Shown here in pieces: positions 6,729 to 15,569 of a stretch of DNA of 64,000 nucleotides. The stretch lies in contig ACOK01000106.1 of NCBI GenBank assembly GCA_000174895.1, positions 1 to 64,000 on the forward strand. The letters run 5' to 3'. This DNA is from Ruminococcus flavefaciens FD-1 (lineage in GTDB: Bacteria > Bacillota > Clostridia > Oscillospirales > Ruminococcaceae). Every line of letters starts with the position of its first letter. The first letter of the stretch is position 1. Under the pieces are notes generated by a model, which did no database searches, had not been told where the DNA came from, and saw only the letters and a program-made list of their open reading frames with translations. A program made the position numbers and the translations under genes.

Positions 6729-8807
6729 TTGGGAGACCTTAAACATTGCTATAAATGCATGGAAGAATATGATGCAGAACTTCATGTCTGCCCACACTGC
6801 GGCTACGATGAGAATACACCGCACAATCCGATGTATATAGCACCCGGTACTCTGCTCCATGAAAAATACCTCTGTGGTATTCTTCTTGAATTCAACGGCG
6901 AGGGCGCTACCTATGCCGGCAAGGATATCAACACGGGAAAAAAGGTACAGATAAGGGAGTATATGCCTATCACACTCTGTACCCGTATCAAAAACAGATC
7001 TACCATCAGTGTAAATTACAATAACCTCGCTAAGTATAAAGCCTTTATGGCTGAATATACCGAGCTTAACAAGTCTCTTGCAAGACTCAGGAACAACCAG
7101 AACATCATCCCCGTTCTGGATATGTTCGCAGAAAACAATACCACCTATACCATCTTTGAGCATATCGACGGAGTAAAGCTCCTTGATTACCTCAAGGAAA
7201 ATGCAGGTGAACTCAGCTGGGATCAGGTCTCAAGGATATTCCCTCCCCTGTTCACCACTATAGGCATTCTCCATAACGCAGGTATCATCCACCGTGCTAT
7301 CAGCCCTGATACCGTTTATATCAACGATAAGGGCGAACTGAAGCTCTGCGGTTTCAGTGTGGCTGCTGTGAGAACTGTCAATGCAGGCCTTGAGTATGAA
7401 CTCTTCAAGGGCTATGCCGCTCCCGAACAGTATTCGGCAAGCAGCAATTCCCGTCAGGGCACATGGACGGATGTTTACGGCGTCAGCGCACTTCTCTACA
7501 GAGCGCTCACAGGATGTATGCCTATCGACTCTGTGACACGTCTCAAGCACGATGATCTCCATGAGCCTTATATCCTGGATTCACGCATCCCTCCTCATGT
7601 TTCATCAGTTATCATGAAAGGTATGAGCCTCTCCGGCAGAGACAGGATCCAGACCATCACAGAGCTTGTAACAAAGCTTTTTGAACAGCCTTCAGATGAT
7701 GAGGAGACTGCTACAGTCGCCGCTATACAGGCCGCAGAAGCAAAGCGTGAAGCTGCTTCAAAACAGGCGGCTGCTAATAATATGCCAAGACTTCAGCGAA
7801 GAAATCCCAATCAGCCTGTACGCCGCTCCGCTCCTCCTCAGCCTCAGCACAGACCGGAGCAGCCTGTAAGAGAGCGCCGCTACCGTGAGGAAGAAGAATA
7901 CAGCTACGAAAGAGCAAGTACAGTTGATAAGATCAAGGTACCTATTATAATAAGCGTACTTCTCCTTGCTATCCTGCTGCTGATAGGTGTATTCGTTTAC
8001 AATATCATCAACGAGCCCCAGGAAGAGGAAGACCCGAGAGCAAAGCGCAGGTCATCATCTTCTGTTTCAGAAGTCGTAGATGATGACAGCGAGATAACAT
8101 CTGATTCGTCAGGCGATATCGAAATGCCGAGCCTTATAGGCCGTTTCTATGAACAGACATCAGAAAAATGGGCTGAATACTTCACTCTTGAGCCTGAATA
8201 TGAGTACACCGAAGACTATGCCATGGATATGATCTATGAGCAGAGCATCGAGGAAGGCACTATGATAACTCAGGGCGCTGTTATCGAAGTCAAGGTCAGC
8301 AAGGGTAAGATATCTGCGATCATCCCTGACTTCAAGGATGTCACAGTCGCTCAGTATAAGATCCGTCTCGAAAAGGCAGGTATCCCTGAGGATAACTACG
8401 AAATGGTAGAAGCCAAGACAGGAAACGGAGTTACCGATTCCATCACAGAGATACAGCTTGACGGCGAAAAGGTCGATCCGGGTACAATGTTCAACAACAA
8501 GTCCGGCAAGAAGCTGACGATCTACTATGTATCCCCAAAGACCGTAAACGGCACAACTGCTGTATACAGCGAAAACTACAACAACACAACAGTTTCTTAT
8601 AACTACACGGATACAACTACAGTTGCTTCATACTACGAAGAGCCTACACAGCAGGCAGTATGGACAGAGCCGCCTACACAGGCCGCTTATACCGATCCTC
8701 CTGCACCTGTAGCTACAGACCCACCGGCGCCTGTAGTTCCTGATCCACCGGCACCTGTTACACCGCCTGCTGATAACGGAGGCGGCGGAGAAGCTGCTGA
8801 ACAATAA
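6729..8807 (+). CDS. zinc-ribbon, pseudokinase and PASTA-domain membrane protein
   Basis: A 692-residue protein. It has an N-terminal zinc ribbon (Cys7, Cys10, Cys21, Cys24), a protein-kinase-like domain (about 45-320), a charged Pro/Gln linker, one membrane segment (about 400-425), two extracellular PASTA-like repeats (about 470-625) and a Pro/Thr tail with DPPAPV repeats. The fold matches Ser/Thr kinases of the PrkC/PknB type, but key residues are lost: the strand-3 Lys is replaced in VQIREYMP, HRDxKxxN reads H-R-A-I-S-P-D-T, and DFG reads G-F-S, so catalysis is unlikely. The APE-like motif (AAPEQY) and the following W-DVY..G are kept. TTG at 6729 is the start because AAAGGAGG lies 7 bp upstream. 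Probably a muropeptide or lipid II sensor/scaffold rather than an enzyme (inference). Confidence 0.8.
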   Translation: MGDLKHCYKCMEEYDAELHVCPHCGYDENTPHNPMYIAPGTLLHEKYLCGILLEFNGEGATYAGKDINTGKKVQIREYMPITLCTRIKNRSTISVNYNNLAKYKAFMAEYTELNKSLARLRNNQNIIPVLDMFAENNTTYTIFEHIDGVKLLDYLKENAGELSWDQVSRIFPPLFTTIGILHNAGIIHRAISPDTVYINDKGELKLCGFSVAAVRTVNAGLEYELFKGYAAPEQYSASSNSRQGTWTDVYGVSALLYRALTGCMPIDSVTRLKHDDLHEPYILDSRIPPHVSSVIMKGMSLSGRDRIQTITELVTKLFEQPSDDEETATVAAIQAAEAKREAASKQAAANNMPRLQRRNPNQPVRRSAPPQPQHRPEQPVRERRYREEEEYSYERASTVDKIKVPIIISVLLLAILLLIGVFVYNIINEPQEEEDPRAKRRSSSSVSEVVDDDSEITSDSSGDIEMPSLIGRFYEQTSEKWAEYFTLEPEYEYTEDYAMDMIYEQSIEEGTMITQGAVIEVKVSKGKISAIIPDFKDVTVAQYKIRLEKAGIPEDNYEMVEAKTGNGVTDSITEIQLDGEKVDPGTMFNNKSGKKLTIYYVSPKTVNGTTAVYSENYNNTTVSYNYTDTTTVASYYEEPTQQAVWTEPPTQAAYTDPPAPVATDPPAPVVPDPPAPVTPPADNGGGGEAAEQ

Positions 8808-8815
8808 CAAGAATA

Positions 8816-8843
8816 AAGCCATAGTACAGATGTACTATGGCTT
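8816..8843 (+). terminator. hairpin after the pseudokinase gene
   Basis: A perfect 12-bp stem (8816-8827 with 8832-8843, loop AGAT) lies 9 bp after the stop. The downstream side lacks a good T-run, so termination efficiency is uncertain. Confidence 0.5.
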
Positions 8844-8847
8844 AACT

Positions 8848-8975
8848 TGTCAAAAAGTGACATATCATCGTATAATAATGGGCTGTCGGGGACGCCAGCC
8901 CCTACAATTCGTCTATTCTTCGTGAATGTTTTTGTAGGGGACGGCGTCCTCGACGTCCCAAAATTAGTTTTTGAC
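8848..8975. repeat. GC-rich inverted-repeat element (copy 1)
   Basis: Inverted arms 8880-8907 and 8932-8959 (28 bp, a few mismatches; core CGGGGACGCC...CCCCTACAA) sit inside outer inverted ends TGTCAAAAA (8848-8856) and TTTTTGACA (8967-8975). A second copy of the inner arms lies at 34191-34269. Behind it, 8976-9134 holds two more GC hairpins (near 8985-9000, and 9091-9098 with 9105-9112) and no gene. Confidence 0.65.
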
Positions 8976-9134
8976 AGAATAAGAGCCGCCAAAGGCGGCC
9001 CCTGCATTTATTGTTGTATTATCTCATAAACAAGAAGTGCAAACGAGCGAAAGCAGAATATGCTCAACGTCCAAAGTAAGCGAACGGCATGGAACGCCGA
9101 GGGCGGCGTTCCCTACAAAGCAAGTCCCCGCCGC

Positions 9135-11732
9135 TCAGCTTGCGGTAAGTTCACCGTTTGCGTCGAGGTCGATGTCGATGCTGTCGCCTGCCGAGAGATT
9201 GCCGCCTATAATGCGCTTTGCAGCAATTGTCTCTACCTTGCTCTGGATGAATCTTCTCAGCGGTCTTGCACCAAATGTCGGATCATATCCGCAGTCTACG
9301 ATGTACTGCTTAGCCTGATCGCTGACTGTTATCTTGATGTGCTTGTCATCAAGACGCTTCTGAAGTCCCTTCAGCATAAGGTCAACGATGCTCATTATCT
9401 CTGTCTTGCTCAGTGGCTTGAAGTAGATTATCTCATCAAGACGATTGAGGAATTCGGGTCTGAACTGTGTCTTGAGCAGAACATCGACCTTTGACCTTGC
9501 CTCTTCGCTTATCTCGTTGTTCTCGTCGATTCCTTCGAGAATGTACGGTGAACCAAGGTTTGATGTGAGGATTATGATGGTATTCTTGAAGTCAACGGTA
9601 CGTCCCTGTGAATCGGTGATACGTCCGTCATCAAGCACCTGAAGAAGGATGTTGAATACATCGGGGTGAGCCTTTTCTATCTCATCAAAGAGAACTACCG
9701 AATAAGGCTTTCTGCGGACTGCCTCTGTAAGCTGACCGCCTTCGTCGTATCCCACGTATCCGGGAGGCGCTCCTATCAGACGGCTTACGGAGAATTTCTC
9801 CATGTACTCACTCATGTCGATACGGATGATATTTCTCTCGTCGTCAAAGAGTATCTCTGAAAGAGCCTTTGCCAGCTCTGTCTTACCTACACCTGTAGGT
9901 CCGAGGAAGAGGAATGAGCCGATAGGTCTGTCAGGTGACTGAATACCTGCACGGGAGCGGAGTATAGCTTCACTGACCTTTGTAACAGCTTCGTTCTGAC
10001 CGATGACACGCTTGTGGAGAAGTCCTTCCAGTCCCAGTATCTTTTCCTTTTCGCCTTCCATAAGCTTTGCTACGGGGATGCCTGTCCAGCGGCATACTAT
10101 CTTTGCTATCTCGTCTTCTGTAACTCTGTCACGGAGCAGCCTCTCGCCCTTCAGATCTTCTTCTGCCTGCTTTTCAAGGCTTTCCAGTTCCTTTTTAAGC
10201 TGTGGGAGTCTGCCGTATTCCAGCTCAGCGGCCTTGTTGAAATCGTACTCACGCTTAGCCTTTTCTATCTCGCCGCCGATCTGCTCCAGCCCTTCACGAA
10301 GCTTCTGAACAGCGGAAATGTCATTCTTCTCGTTTTCCCACTTAGCCTTCATGGAGTTGAACTTCTCACGAAGCTCTGCAAGCTCTTTCTGTATCTCCTC
10401 AAGGTGCTCCTGTGAGATATTATCGTTTTCCTTTTTAAGTGCAGTCTCCTCAATCTGGAGCTGTATCATCTTACGGTTTATCTCGTCAAGCTCAGTCGGC
10501 ATAGAGTCCATTTCAGTGCGGATAGTAGCGCAGGCTTCATCCACAAGGTCAATTGCCTTATCGGGGAGGAAACGATCCGTTATGTATCTGTTGGAAAGTG
10601 TAGCCGCCGAGATGAGAGCGTTATCGCTTATCTTAACGCCGTGGTATACCTCATAGCGCTCTTTCAGTCCACGGAGAATTGAAATAGTATCCTCCACGCT
10701 CGGTTCGTCAACCATCACAGGCTGGAAACGTCTGCCCAGTGCAGGGTCTTTTTCGATGTACTGACGGTACTCATTGAGTGTAGTAGCACCGATACAATGC
10801 AGTTCACCACGTGCAAGCATTGGCTTGAGGAGGTTTCCTGCATCCATAGCGCCGTCGGTCTTGCCTGCACCGACGATGGTGTGAAGCTCATCTATAAACA
10901 GGAGAATCTCGCCGTTACTGTTCTTTACTTCGTTGAGAACGGCTTTCAGACGCTCTTCAAATTCGCCTCTGTACTTTGCACCTGCAACCAGTGCGCCCAT
11001 ATCAAGTGAGAACACCTTGCGGTCTTTCAGGTTGTCAGGAACATCTCCTGCAACGATACGGAGAGCAAGTCCCTCAGCGATGGCGGTCTTACCAACACCA
11101 GGCTCACCGATGAGTACAGGGTTATTCTTGGTCTTACGGGAAAGGATACGGATAACGTTTCTTATCTCGCTGTCACGGCCGATAACAGGGTCAAGCTTGT
11201 TCTTTTTTGCAAGTCCCACAAGTTCCTGACCGTACTTTGTGAGGACATCGTAGGTCTCCTCCGGATTCTCATTTGTAACACGGGTATTTCCACGAACTGA
11301 CATAAGAGCGCTGAGGAAACTGTCACGGGTGATATTGAATGTCCTGAGAAGCTGTGAAACGTCTCTGTCCTTGCTTTCTATGAGTGAAAGCATGATATGC
11401 TCAACGGAAACGAACTCGTCCTTCATATTTGAAGCGATGGACTCTGCTCCTGTGAGTACACGGTCAGCCTCTGCGGAAAGTGCCATCTGAGCGCTTCTGC
11501 CGCTGCCTGTGACCTTAGGAAGCATACCTATCTTCTTGTCCGCCTCGGAATCGAATATATCCACATCCACGTTCATCTTCTTCAGCAGCTGCGGGATAAG
11601 TCCGTTTTCCTGCTTGAGAAGTCCTGAGAGAAGGTGGATCGGTTCGATAATGCTGTTAGACTGCATAACGGCGATGCTCTGCGCCTTTCTCACAGCGTCG
11701 ATGGATTTCTGTGTCATTTTTTCTGCATTCAT
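9135..11732 (-). CDS. clpB: ATP-dependent disaggregase ClpB
   Basis: An 865-residue Hsp100 chaperone that, with DnaK, extracts polypeptides from aggregates in the cytoplasm. The N-terminal repeat domain (1-145) is followed by AAA-1 with Walker [10 protein letters not shown] near 205, a coiled-coil middle domain (about 400-530) that separates ClpB from shorter Clp proteins, and AAA-2 with GPTGVGKTE near 605 and Walker [13 protein letters not shown]. The substrate-gripping pore loops (KYRG in AAA-1, GYVG in AAA-2) are present. The ATG at 11732 follows AAAGGAGG; an in-frame start 48 bp upstream has no such signal. The intergenic DNA before it is almost entirely a palindromic MITE, so no ordinary promoter, CIRCE or CtsR site is visible close by; read-through from the gene at 11965 is possible. 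Confidence 0.97.
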   Translation of the reverse strand: MNAEKMTQKSIDAVRKAQSIAVMQSNSIIEPIHLLSGLLKQENGLIPQLLKKMNVDVDIFDSEADKKIGMLPKVTGSGRSAQMALSAEADRVLTGAESIASNMKDEFVSVEHIMLSLIESKDRDVSQLLRTFNITRDSFLSALMSVRGNTRVTNENPEETYDVLTKYGQELVGLAKKNKLDPVIGRDSEIRNVIRILSRKTKNNPVLIGEPGVGKTAIAEGLALRIVAGDVPDNLKDRKVFSLDMGALVAGAKYRGEFEERLKAVLNEVKNSNGEILLFIDELHTIVGAGKTDGAMDAGNLLKPMLARGELHCIGATTLNEYRQYIEKDPALGRRFQPVMVDEPSVEDTISILRGLKERYEVYHGVKISDNALISAATLSNRYITDRFLPDKAIDLVDEACATIRTEMDSMPTELDEINRKMIQLQIEETALKKENDNISQEHLEEIQKELAELREKFNSMKAKWENEKNDISAVQKLREGLEQIGGEIEKAKREYDFNKAAELEYGRLPQLKKELESLEKQAEEDLKGERLLRDRVTEDEIAKIVCRWTGIPVAKLMEGEKEKILGLEGLLHKRVIGQNEAVTKVSEAILRSRAGIQSPDRPIGSFLFLGPTGVGKTELAKALSEILFDDERNIIRIDMSEYMEKFSVSRLIGAPPGYVGYDEGGQLTEAVRRKPYSVVLFDEIEKAHPDVFNILLQVLDDGRITDSQGRTVDFKNTIIILTSNLGSPYILEGIDENNEISEEARSKVDVLLKTQFRPEFLNRLDEIIYFKPLSKTEIMSIVDLMLKGLQKRLDDKHIKITVSDQAKQYIVDCGYDPTFGARPLRRFIQSKVETIAAKRIIGGNLSAGDSIDIDLDANGELTAS

Positions 11733-11761
11733 ATATATATCCTCCTTTATAATGGGGTGTC

Positions 11762-11941
11762 TTAAGGCAACACCGCACAAAGCCCACCTGACGGCTTTGC
11801 ACTGAATCTGCGGACATATTTTCCGTCATCTTGCACAGAAATCCCTTGACATACGTCAGTATGCCTGCGGAATTTCTATACAATCTGACGAAAAATCTGT
11901 CGGCGCATATTCAGCACAAGTTTTGTGCGGTGTTGCCTTAA
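11762..11941. mobile_element. 180-bp palindromic MITE upstream of clpB
   Basis: Perfect 20-bp terminal inverted repeats (11762-11781 and 11922-11941) begin and end with TTAA and contain GGCAACACCGCACAAA. The interior is also self-complementary over most of its length, so the whole element can fold into one long hairpin around CATACGTCAGTATG. No coding capacity. A degenerate end of the same family lies at 45500-45513. Confidence 0.8.
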
Positions 11942-11964
11942 CTATATTAGATCTGATATTTCCG

Positions 11965-12606
11965 CTACAAAATGTATCTTTGCAGCATATCCACATACTC
12001 CTTTTCCAGCCCGGGAGCATACTTCATGAACTCATCGGGTGCTGAAAAATAGGTCTGTATGGATCGGTTCAGATGTGTCAGGTAGCTGCTTATAGCCTCA
12101 CCTGTCTTCTCGTCATCAAGTCCGCTTTCCAGAAGCTTGCGAGTGAAGCATCCCGAAGTCAGCTCAAAGCCGTAATCATCCCTGCCCTTTCCGTGGAGCA
12201 GAGCCGTTTCAAGCTTTGCACGGTAGACGAAAAAGCTGTTGAAAAGGTCGATAAGGCTTCCGCTCTGAGTGCGTATCTGCACTCTCAGCGTTCCCAGCTT
12301 ATCATCGGGAGCACGTTCAAGCTCCACCTTGTAGCTGATAGTCGGGCGGTACTTGTAGTCCAGTGCAGTTTTCAGCGTCATCAGCGAAGCAGAGCGCTGC
12401 TGCTGTATCTGAAAGCTGCTGCTCATCAGTTCGGAAAGCGAGGCGAAAATGTCTCTCATCCTCATCTCAGGAGTAACGCAGGACAAATGCTCGGCAAGGA
12501 TCTGATTTATCAGGTTTGACCTGCTTGTGCCGAGTCGGTAAGCCTGACGGTCAACAGCCTTGATGACATCGTCCATAAGGACCAGACTGTATACACTTTT
12601 CTTCAC
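11965..12606 (-). CDS. ribbon-helix-helix-type putative regulator
   Basis: A 213-residue protein whose first 45 residues fit a ribbon-helix-helix DNA-binding fold: strand KSVYSLVLMDDVIKAVD followed by helices containing GTSRSNLINQILAEHL. The remaining 165 residues are an unassigned, mainly polar domain. It starts with GTG at 12606, after AAAGGAGGGAG, and has its own strong promoter. It precedes clpB on the same strand with only the MITE between, so it may control or be co-transcribed with clpB. Targets cannot be deduced. Confidence 0.65.
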   Translation of the reverse strand: MKKSVYSLVLMDDVIKAVDRQAYRLGTSRSNLINQILAEHLSCVTPEMRMRDIFASLSELMSSSFQIQQQRSASLMTLKTALDYKYRPTISYKVELERAPDDKLGTLRVQIRTQSGSLIDLFNSFFVYRAKLETALLHGKGRDDYGFELTSGCFTRKLLESGLDDEKTGEAISSYLTHLNRSIQTYFSAPDEFMKYAPGLEKEYVDMLQRYIL

Positions 12607-12631
12607 ATTGCTCCCTCCTTTCGATGATTAT

Positions 12632-12660
12632 ATGATATCACACATTATAGAATTTGTCAA
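12632..12660 (-). promoter_or_regulatory. sigma-A-type promoter of the RHH-type gene
   Basis: Minus-strand TTGACA (12655-12660) and TATCAT (12632-12637), spacer 17 bp, 26 bp before the GTG start. Confidence 0.75.
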
Positions 12661-12810
12661 GCGGATTATATAATGTTTCACGCAAATTTCATATTTCGAT
12701 TTTGCTGCTTATATGTGCCATATGTTAAAAATAGTACGTACATATAAAAAAATAATAGGGCATTTCGCATAACACCGAGGGTGTGAGAGATATACTATCA
12801 GTAAATGTAT

Positions 12811-12837
12811 AAAAAAAATCCATCCCGAAGGATGGAT
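12811..12837 (-). terminator. intrinsic terminator of the small RNA
   Basis: On the minus strand an 8-bp stem (12830-12837 with 12818-12825) closed by a TTCG tetraloop is followed by seven or more T residues (12817-12811). Confidence 0.9.
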
Positions 12838-13064
12838 GAAACGCTCCAAACGACTTTCGCCGCTTAGCACTGTGGAGCGTGCCATAGATAATAAGTTAAA
12901 ACAAGTTATTGAGAATAGAAAACATGAAAAAATTACAAATGAAAGGGGTTAGTTTTATTTATTGACAAAACTATCTCTATGGCGAGCAAGTGAATTAATA
13001 TTCAGTATCAAGCACATGAGAGGGGAGGGTACTTGATACTGAATACCAATAATCTTCATTTGCT
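12811..13064 (-). ncRNA. candidate small structured RNA gene, about 254 nt
   Basis: A complete transcription unit on the minus strand with no SD-preceded ORF. A promoter at 13071-13099 places the 5' end near 13064. Helices in order are a 14-bp hairpin (12999-13012 with 13032-13045), an 8-bp helix 12976-12983 with 12881-12888 enclosing hairpin 12951-12956/12967-12972, an 8-bp stem 12841-12848 with 12873-12880 containing a GAAA-tetraloop hairpin (12850-12854 with 12859-12863, G-U pairs only on this strand), and a terminator. The 5' end (13055-13062) can also pair with 12936-12943. No known family (6S, SRP, tmRNA, RNase P) is recognised. A 34-codon leaderless reading frame from 13058 exists but has no ribosome-binding site. 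The rest of the 12661-13260 gap is AT-rich and shows nothing further. Confidence 0.65.
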
Positions 13065-13070
13065 GTATTT

Positions 13071-13099
13071 ATTATAATTCAAAACGTATCTTTTTGCAA
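13071..13099 (-). promoter_or_regulatory. sigma-A-type promoter of the small RNA
   Basis: Minus-strand TTGCAA (13094-13099) and TATAAT (13071-13076) with a 17-bp spacer; no protein gene begins downstream within 450 bp on this strand. Confidence 0.8.
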
Positions 13100-13260
13100 G
13101 ATACATTTGTAACCAAAACTTAATTTTTGTACACTTTTGACCTCTTTTTACGATTTTTTAGAGTTAACTTTTTATTAATTAGTTTAAGCTTATATCTTAT
13201 TAACATTGATTATCATTTATGAATTATTTTACCTTTCCGAGCATAGACAAAAATAAAAAA

Positions 13261-13293
13261 ACAGCGCCTCTTTTTTGTCAGAAGCGCTGTAAT
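13261..13293 (-). terminator. intrinsic terminator of the Cthe_2159-type gene
   Basis: Minus strand: stem ACAGCGC...GCGCTGT with an inner TCT/AGA pairing, followed by a run of T. It lies 35 bp after the stop at 13327. Confidence 0.8.
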
Positions 13294-13326
13294 TCATATT
13301 ACTTATTGTAATAGTGACGTAAAAAA

Positions 13327-14676
13327 TTACTGTCCGACATGAAATTCATTTTGTCCGTCACTGACGCTGAATGTTTCACTGCCGTTTCCGTTGATGACCG
13401 TGTAGAAGCTGCTGCCTGCACTGATCTCAGGAGCGAGCATCATTATGCAGCGGAAATTGTTATGGGGCTGCAGCACCGCCATCTGCGTGTCGTTGAGCAC
13501 CATCTCAGCCGTTGAGCCTGCCTCATATGTATCGCCGCAGTCAACCACAATAAACGGATTATAGCTCATCGTAGGCACTGACACACGGTTTCCGACGGCG
13601 TAGAGAGTGCCGCCTGTGTAGTTGAAAGCACCATCGGAATAAACCGAGCTCTTCTCCTCTTTTGTACCGCCGTAAGCGATGGTACGTCCGCCGTTGATAT
13701 TGATCGTGCCCTTGGACTTGATACCGTTTGTGCCGCCTCTGATGAGGAGGTCACCGTCATTTATTGTTATATCGTCGTGAGCGAATATGCCGGACTTTAC
13801 CGAATCGATCTCATAGCGTCCGCCTTCGATGATAACATCATCGTCGCCGGAAATTCCGTGAGCGTTGTTGGAGTAGATGTACAGTTCTCCCCCGCCCTTT
13901 ATTCTCAGAGTGTCGTTGGAGAATATAACGCCGTCGTTGACCTTATCCTTAGCGCCGTCCCTTAGCACTGAAATAGTGCCGTCCATCAGTTCAATAGTGC
14001 ACTTCTTGGCGTCGTTTATCAGAATTGCAGGGCCGGAGGAATTGGCAATGCCCACACCGTTGAGGATGAGCTTGACCTTTTCTTCCGTGGTTGTATCTAC
14101 AAAGATCTGTCCGTCATCGGTATTTCCCGAGATAAGATAGTCACCGCCTGCGGAAATAATTACTCTTGAGCCGTCAGCTGCGGCATTTGCACCGACTATG
14201 GACGGACTTCCGCCCATTACTATCTCGGCTGTATATTCGCTTTCCGTCTGCACTTCAACAGGTGTCTGCACCTCGTTTGCGCCTGCCTCAGTGTAGTTTC
14301 CTCCGCCGGAGGATGAGGAATTTCCGCCCCCCGCTGAAGAACCGCCGCCCGACGAACTGCCGTCCGACTTTGAGCCTGACTTGGCTGTAGTTGTTGAAGC
14401 TGTTGTAGTCTCGCCTTTTTTGACGGATGTGGTCGTTGTTTTTTCTTTTGCCTTGGTAGTTGTCTTTTTCTTTGATGAGGCTTCTGTCTCTTCGGTCGTG
14501 GCTTCCTCAGCCGTCTCCTCAGCTGTTGTTGTCTTCTCAGACTTTTTCGTGGTCTCCTCTGTTACTGCGGAACTGCTGTTGCTGTTTTTTTCCTGAGGGT
14601 CAGTTTTTCCGCAGGCACATGATGTCAGCATAAGTGTAACTGCTGCTGCCATTGCCATGAATCTTCTGCTGTCCAT
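13327..14676 (-). CDS. Cthe_2159-type carbohydrate-binding lipoprotein
   Basis: A 449-residue lipoprotein: signal peptide with lipobox LTSC (Cys about 20), a long Thr/Ser/Lys/Glu linker (30-105), a Gly/Ser-rich stretch (105-130), then a repetitive beta-helix domain (150-440) with recurring IxIxGG turns. The domain matches the family typified by Cthe_2159 of Clostridium thermocellum (DUF4353), a beta-helix protein reported to bind polygalacturonic acid and cellulose. It would be displayed on the outer face of the membrane or wall. It is the third gene on this strand after the VTC and DUF4956 genes, and ends in its own terminator. AGAAGGAGA precedes the ATG. Confidence 0.8.
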   Translation of the reverse strand: MDSRRFMAMAAAVTLMLTSCACGKTDPQEKNSNSSSAVTEETTKKSEKTTTAEETAEEATTEETEASSKKKTTTKAKEKTTTTSVKKGETTTASTTTAKSGSKSDGSSSGGGSSAGGGNSSSSGGGNYTEAGANEVQTPVEVQTESEYTAEIVMGGSPSIVGANAAADGSRVIISAGGDYLISGNTDDGQIFVDTTTEEKVKLILNGVGIANSSGPAILINDAKKCTIELMDGTISVLRDGAKDKVNDGVIFSNDTLRIKGGGELYIYSNNAHGISGDDDVIIEGGRYEIDSVKSGIFAHDDITINDGDLLIRGGTNGIKSKGTININGGRTIAYGGTKEEKSSVYSDGAFNYTGGTLYAVGNRVSVPTMSYNPFIVVDCGDTYEAGSTAEMVLNDTQMAVLQPHNNFRCIMMLAPEISAGSSFYTVINGNGSETFSVSDGQNEFHVGQ

Positions 14677-14819
14677 AATTCATCTCTCCTTCTATATTGC
14701 ATAAATGCATATTATATCCCCGAGCACAGGCAGATCTGCCCGCCCGAAAAAATCCGCCGTAAAACAAAAATTGCCGAACACATTTTCTGAGAATATGCTC
14801 GGCAATCCTGGTTGTTGTA

Positions 14820-15569
14820 TTAGTTTTCGTAGATCTTGTCGTCGTACTTGAAGAAAACAAGATTGATCGTCATATTGCCGTTAAGGGCACGAAGCTCGTC
14901 AACGAACTTCTTCTGATCGATGTTCTCAAGAACATCAACGCTGTAGATAAGCTCAAACAGTGTACCGAAGTTGGTAGTCTTTACTCTTCTGAGCTTGTGG
15001 AATGTTGTGTATCTGTTGAGTACGGGCTCAAATACGCCCTGATAATCAAGGTTCTCAGGAATAGCTATCTTGAGAGTCATATGTCTCTTCTTGCATCCGC
15101 CGAAGTCTACCTCGCTCATTACGAAGAGGACAGCGCCGAGAATGATGAAGAATACGATAGCGAAACCGATGAATCCCATTCCGCAGGCAACACCCATTGC
15201 CATTGCGAAGAAGATGTAGGAAATATCCTTCGGGTCGCCTGCAACGCTTCTGAATCGTACCAGTGCAAGAGTACCTGCAAGGCTGATAGCGCCGATCTGG
15301 GTATTTACCAGAAGGAGTATCAGTGTAACGATGGTAGGAAGCATTACCATTGACATTACGTAGCTCTGTGAGTAGCCTTCTTTTCTGTGAGTAATGATAT
15401 AGATAAGGCTGATCAGTGTTCCGAGAATCACAGCAGAAATAAGACAGAATAAGAATTCTCCTGCTTTAAGGTCCGGAAGAACTGTACTTGAACTGTTTAT
15501 TACAGAATCAACATCATTGTACCTTGATAAAACATTGCCGAAAAAACCATTTGGAAACATAAAAATCAC
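14820..15569 (-). CDS. DUF4956 multi-pass membrane protein
   Basis: A 249-residue integral membrane protein with about four hydrophobic segments in its first 150 residues, and a soluble C-terminal domain (160-249). The loop GTLALVRFRSVAGDPKDISYIFFAMAMG-type motif (near 100-125), typical of DUF4956, is intact. Family members are usually encoded beside VTC-domain proteins, as here: the gene begins with GTG at 15569, overlapping the VTC stop by 4 bp (GTGA); an ATG at 15560 is an alternative start. A partner role for the membrane step of the VTC protein is inferred from the pairing, not shown by sequence. Confidence 0.8.
   Translation of the reverse strand: MIFMFPNGFFGNVLSRYNDVDSVINSSSTVLPDLKAGEFLFCLISAVILGTLISLIYIITHRKEGYSQSYVMSMVMLPTIVTLILLLVNTQIGAISLAGTLALVRFRSVAGDPKDISYIFFAMAMGVACGMGFIGFAIVFFIILGAVLFVMSEVDFGGCKKRHMTLKIAIPENLDYQGVFEPVLNRYTTFHKLRRVKTTNFGTLFELIYSVDVLENIDQKKFVDELRALNGNMTINLVFFKYDDKIYEN

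Noticed and set aside
13000-13058. A 34-codon peptide gene inside the small RNA
   Set aside because: It would be almost leaderless with no ribosome-binding site, and its codons lie in the strongest hairpin; kept only as an alternative.
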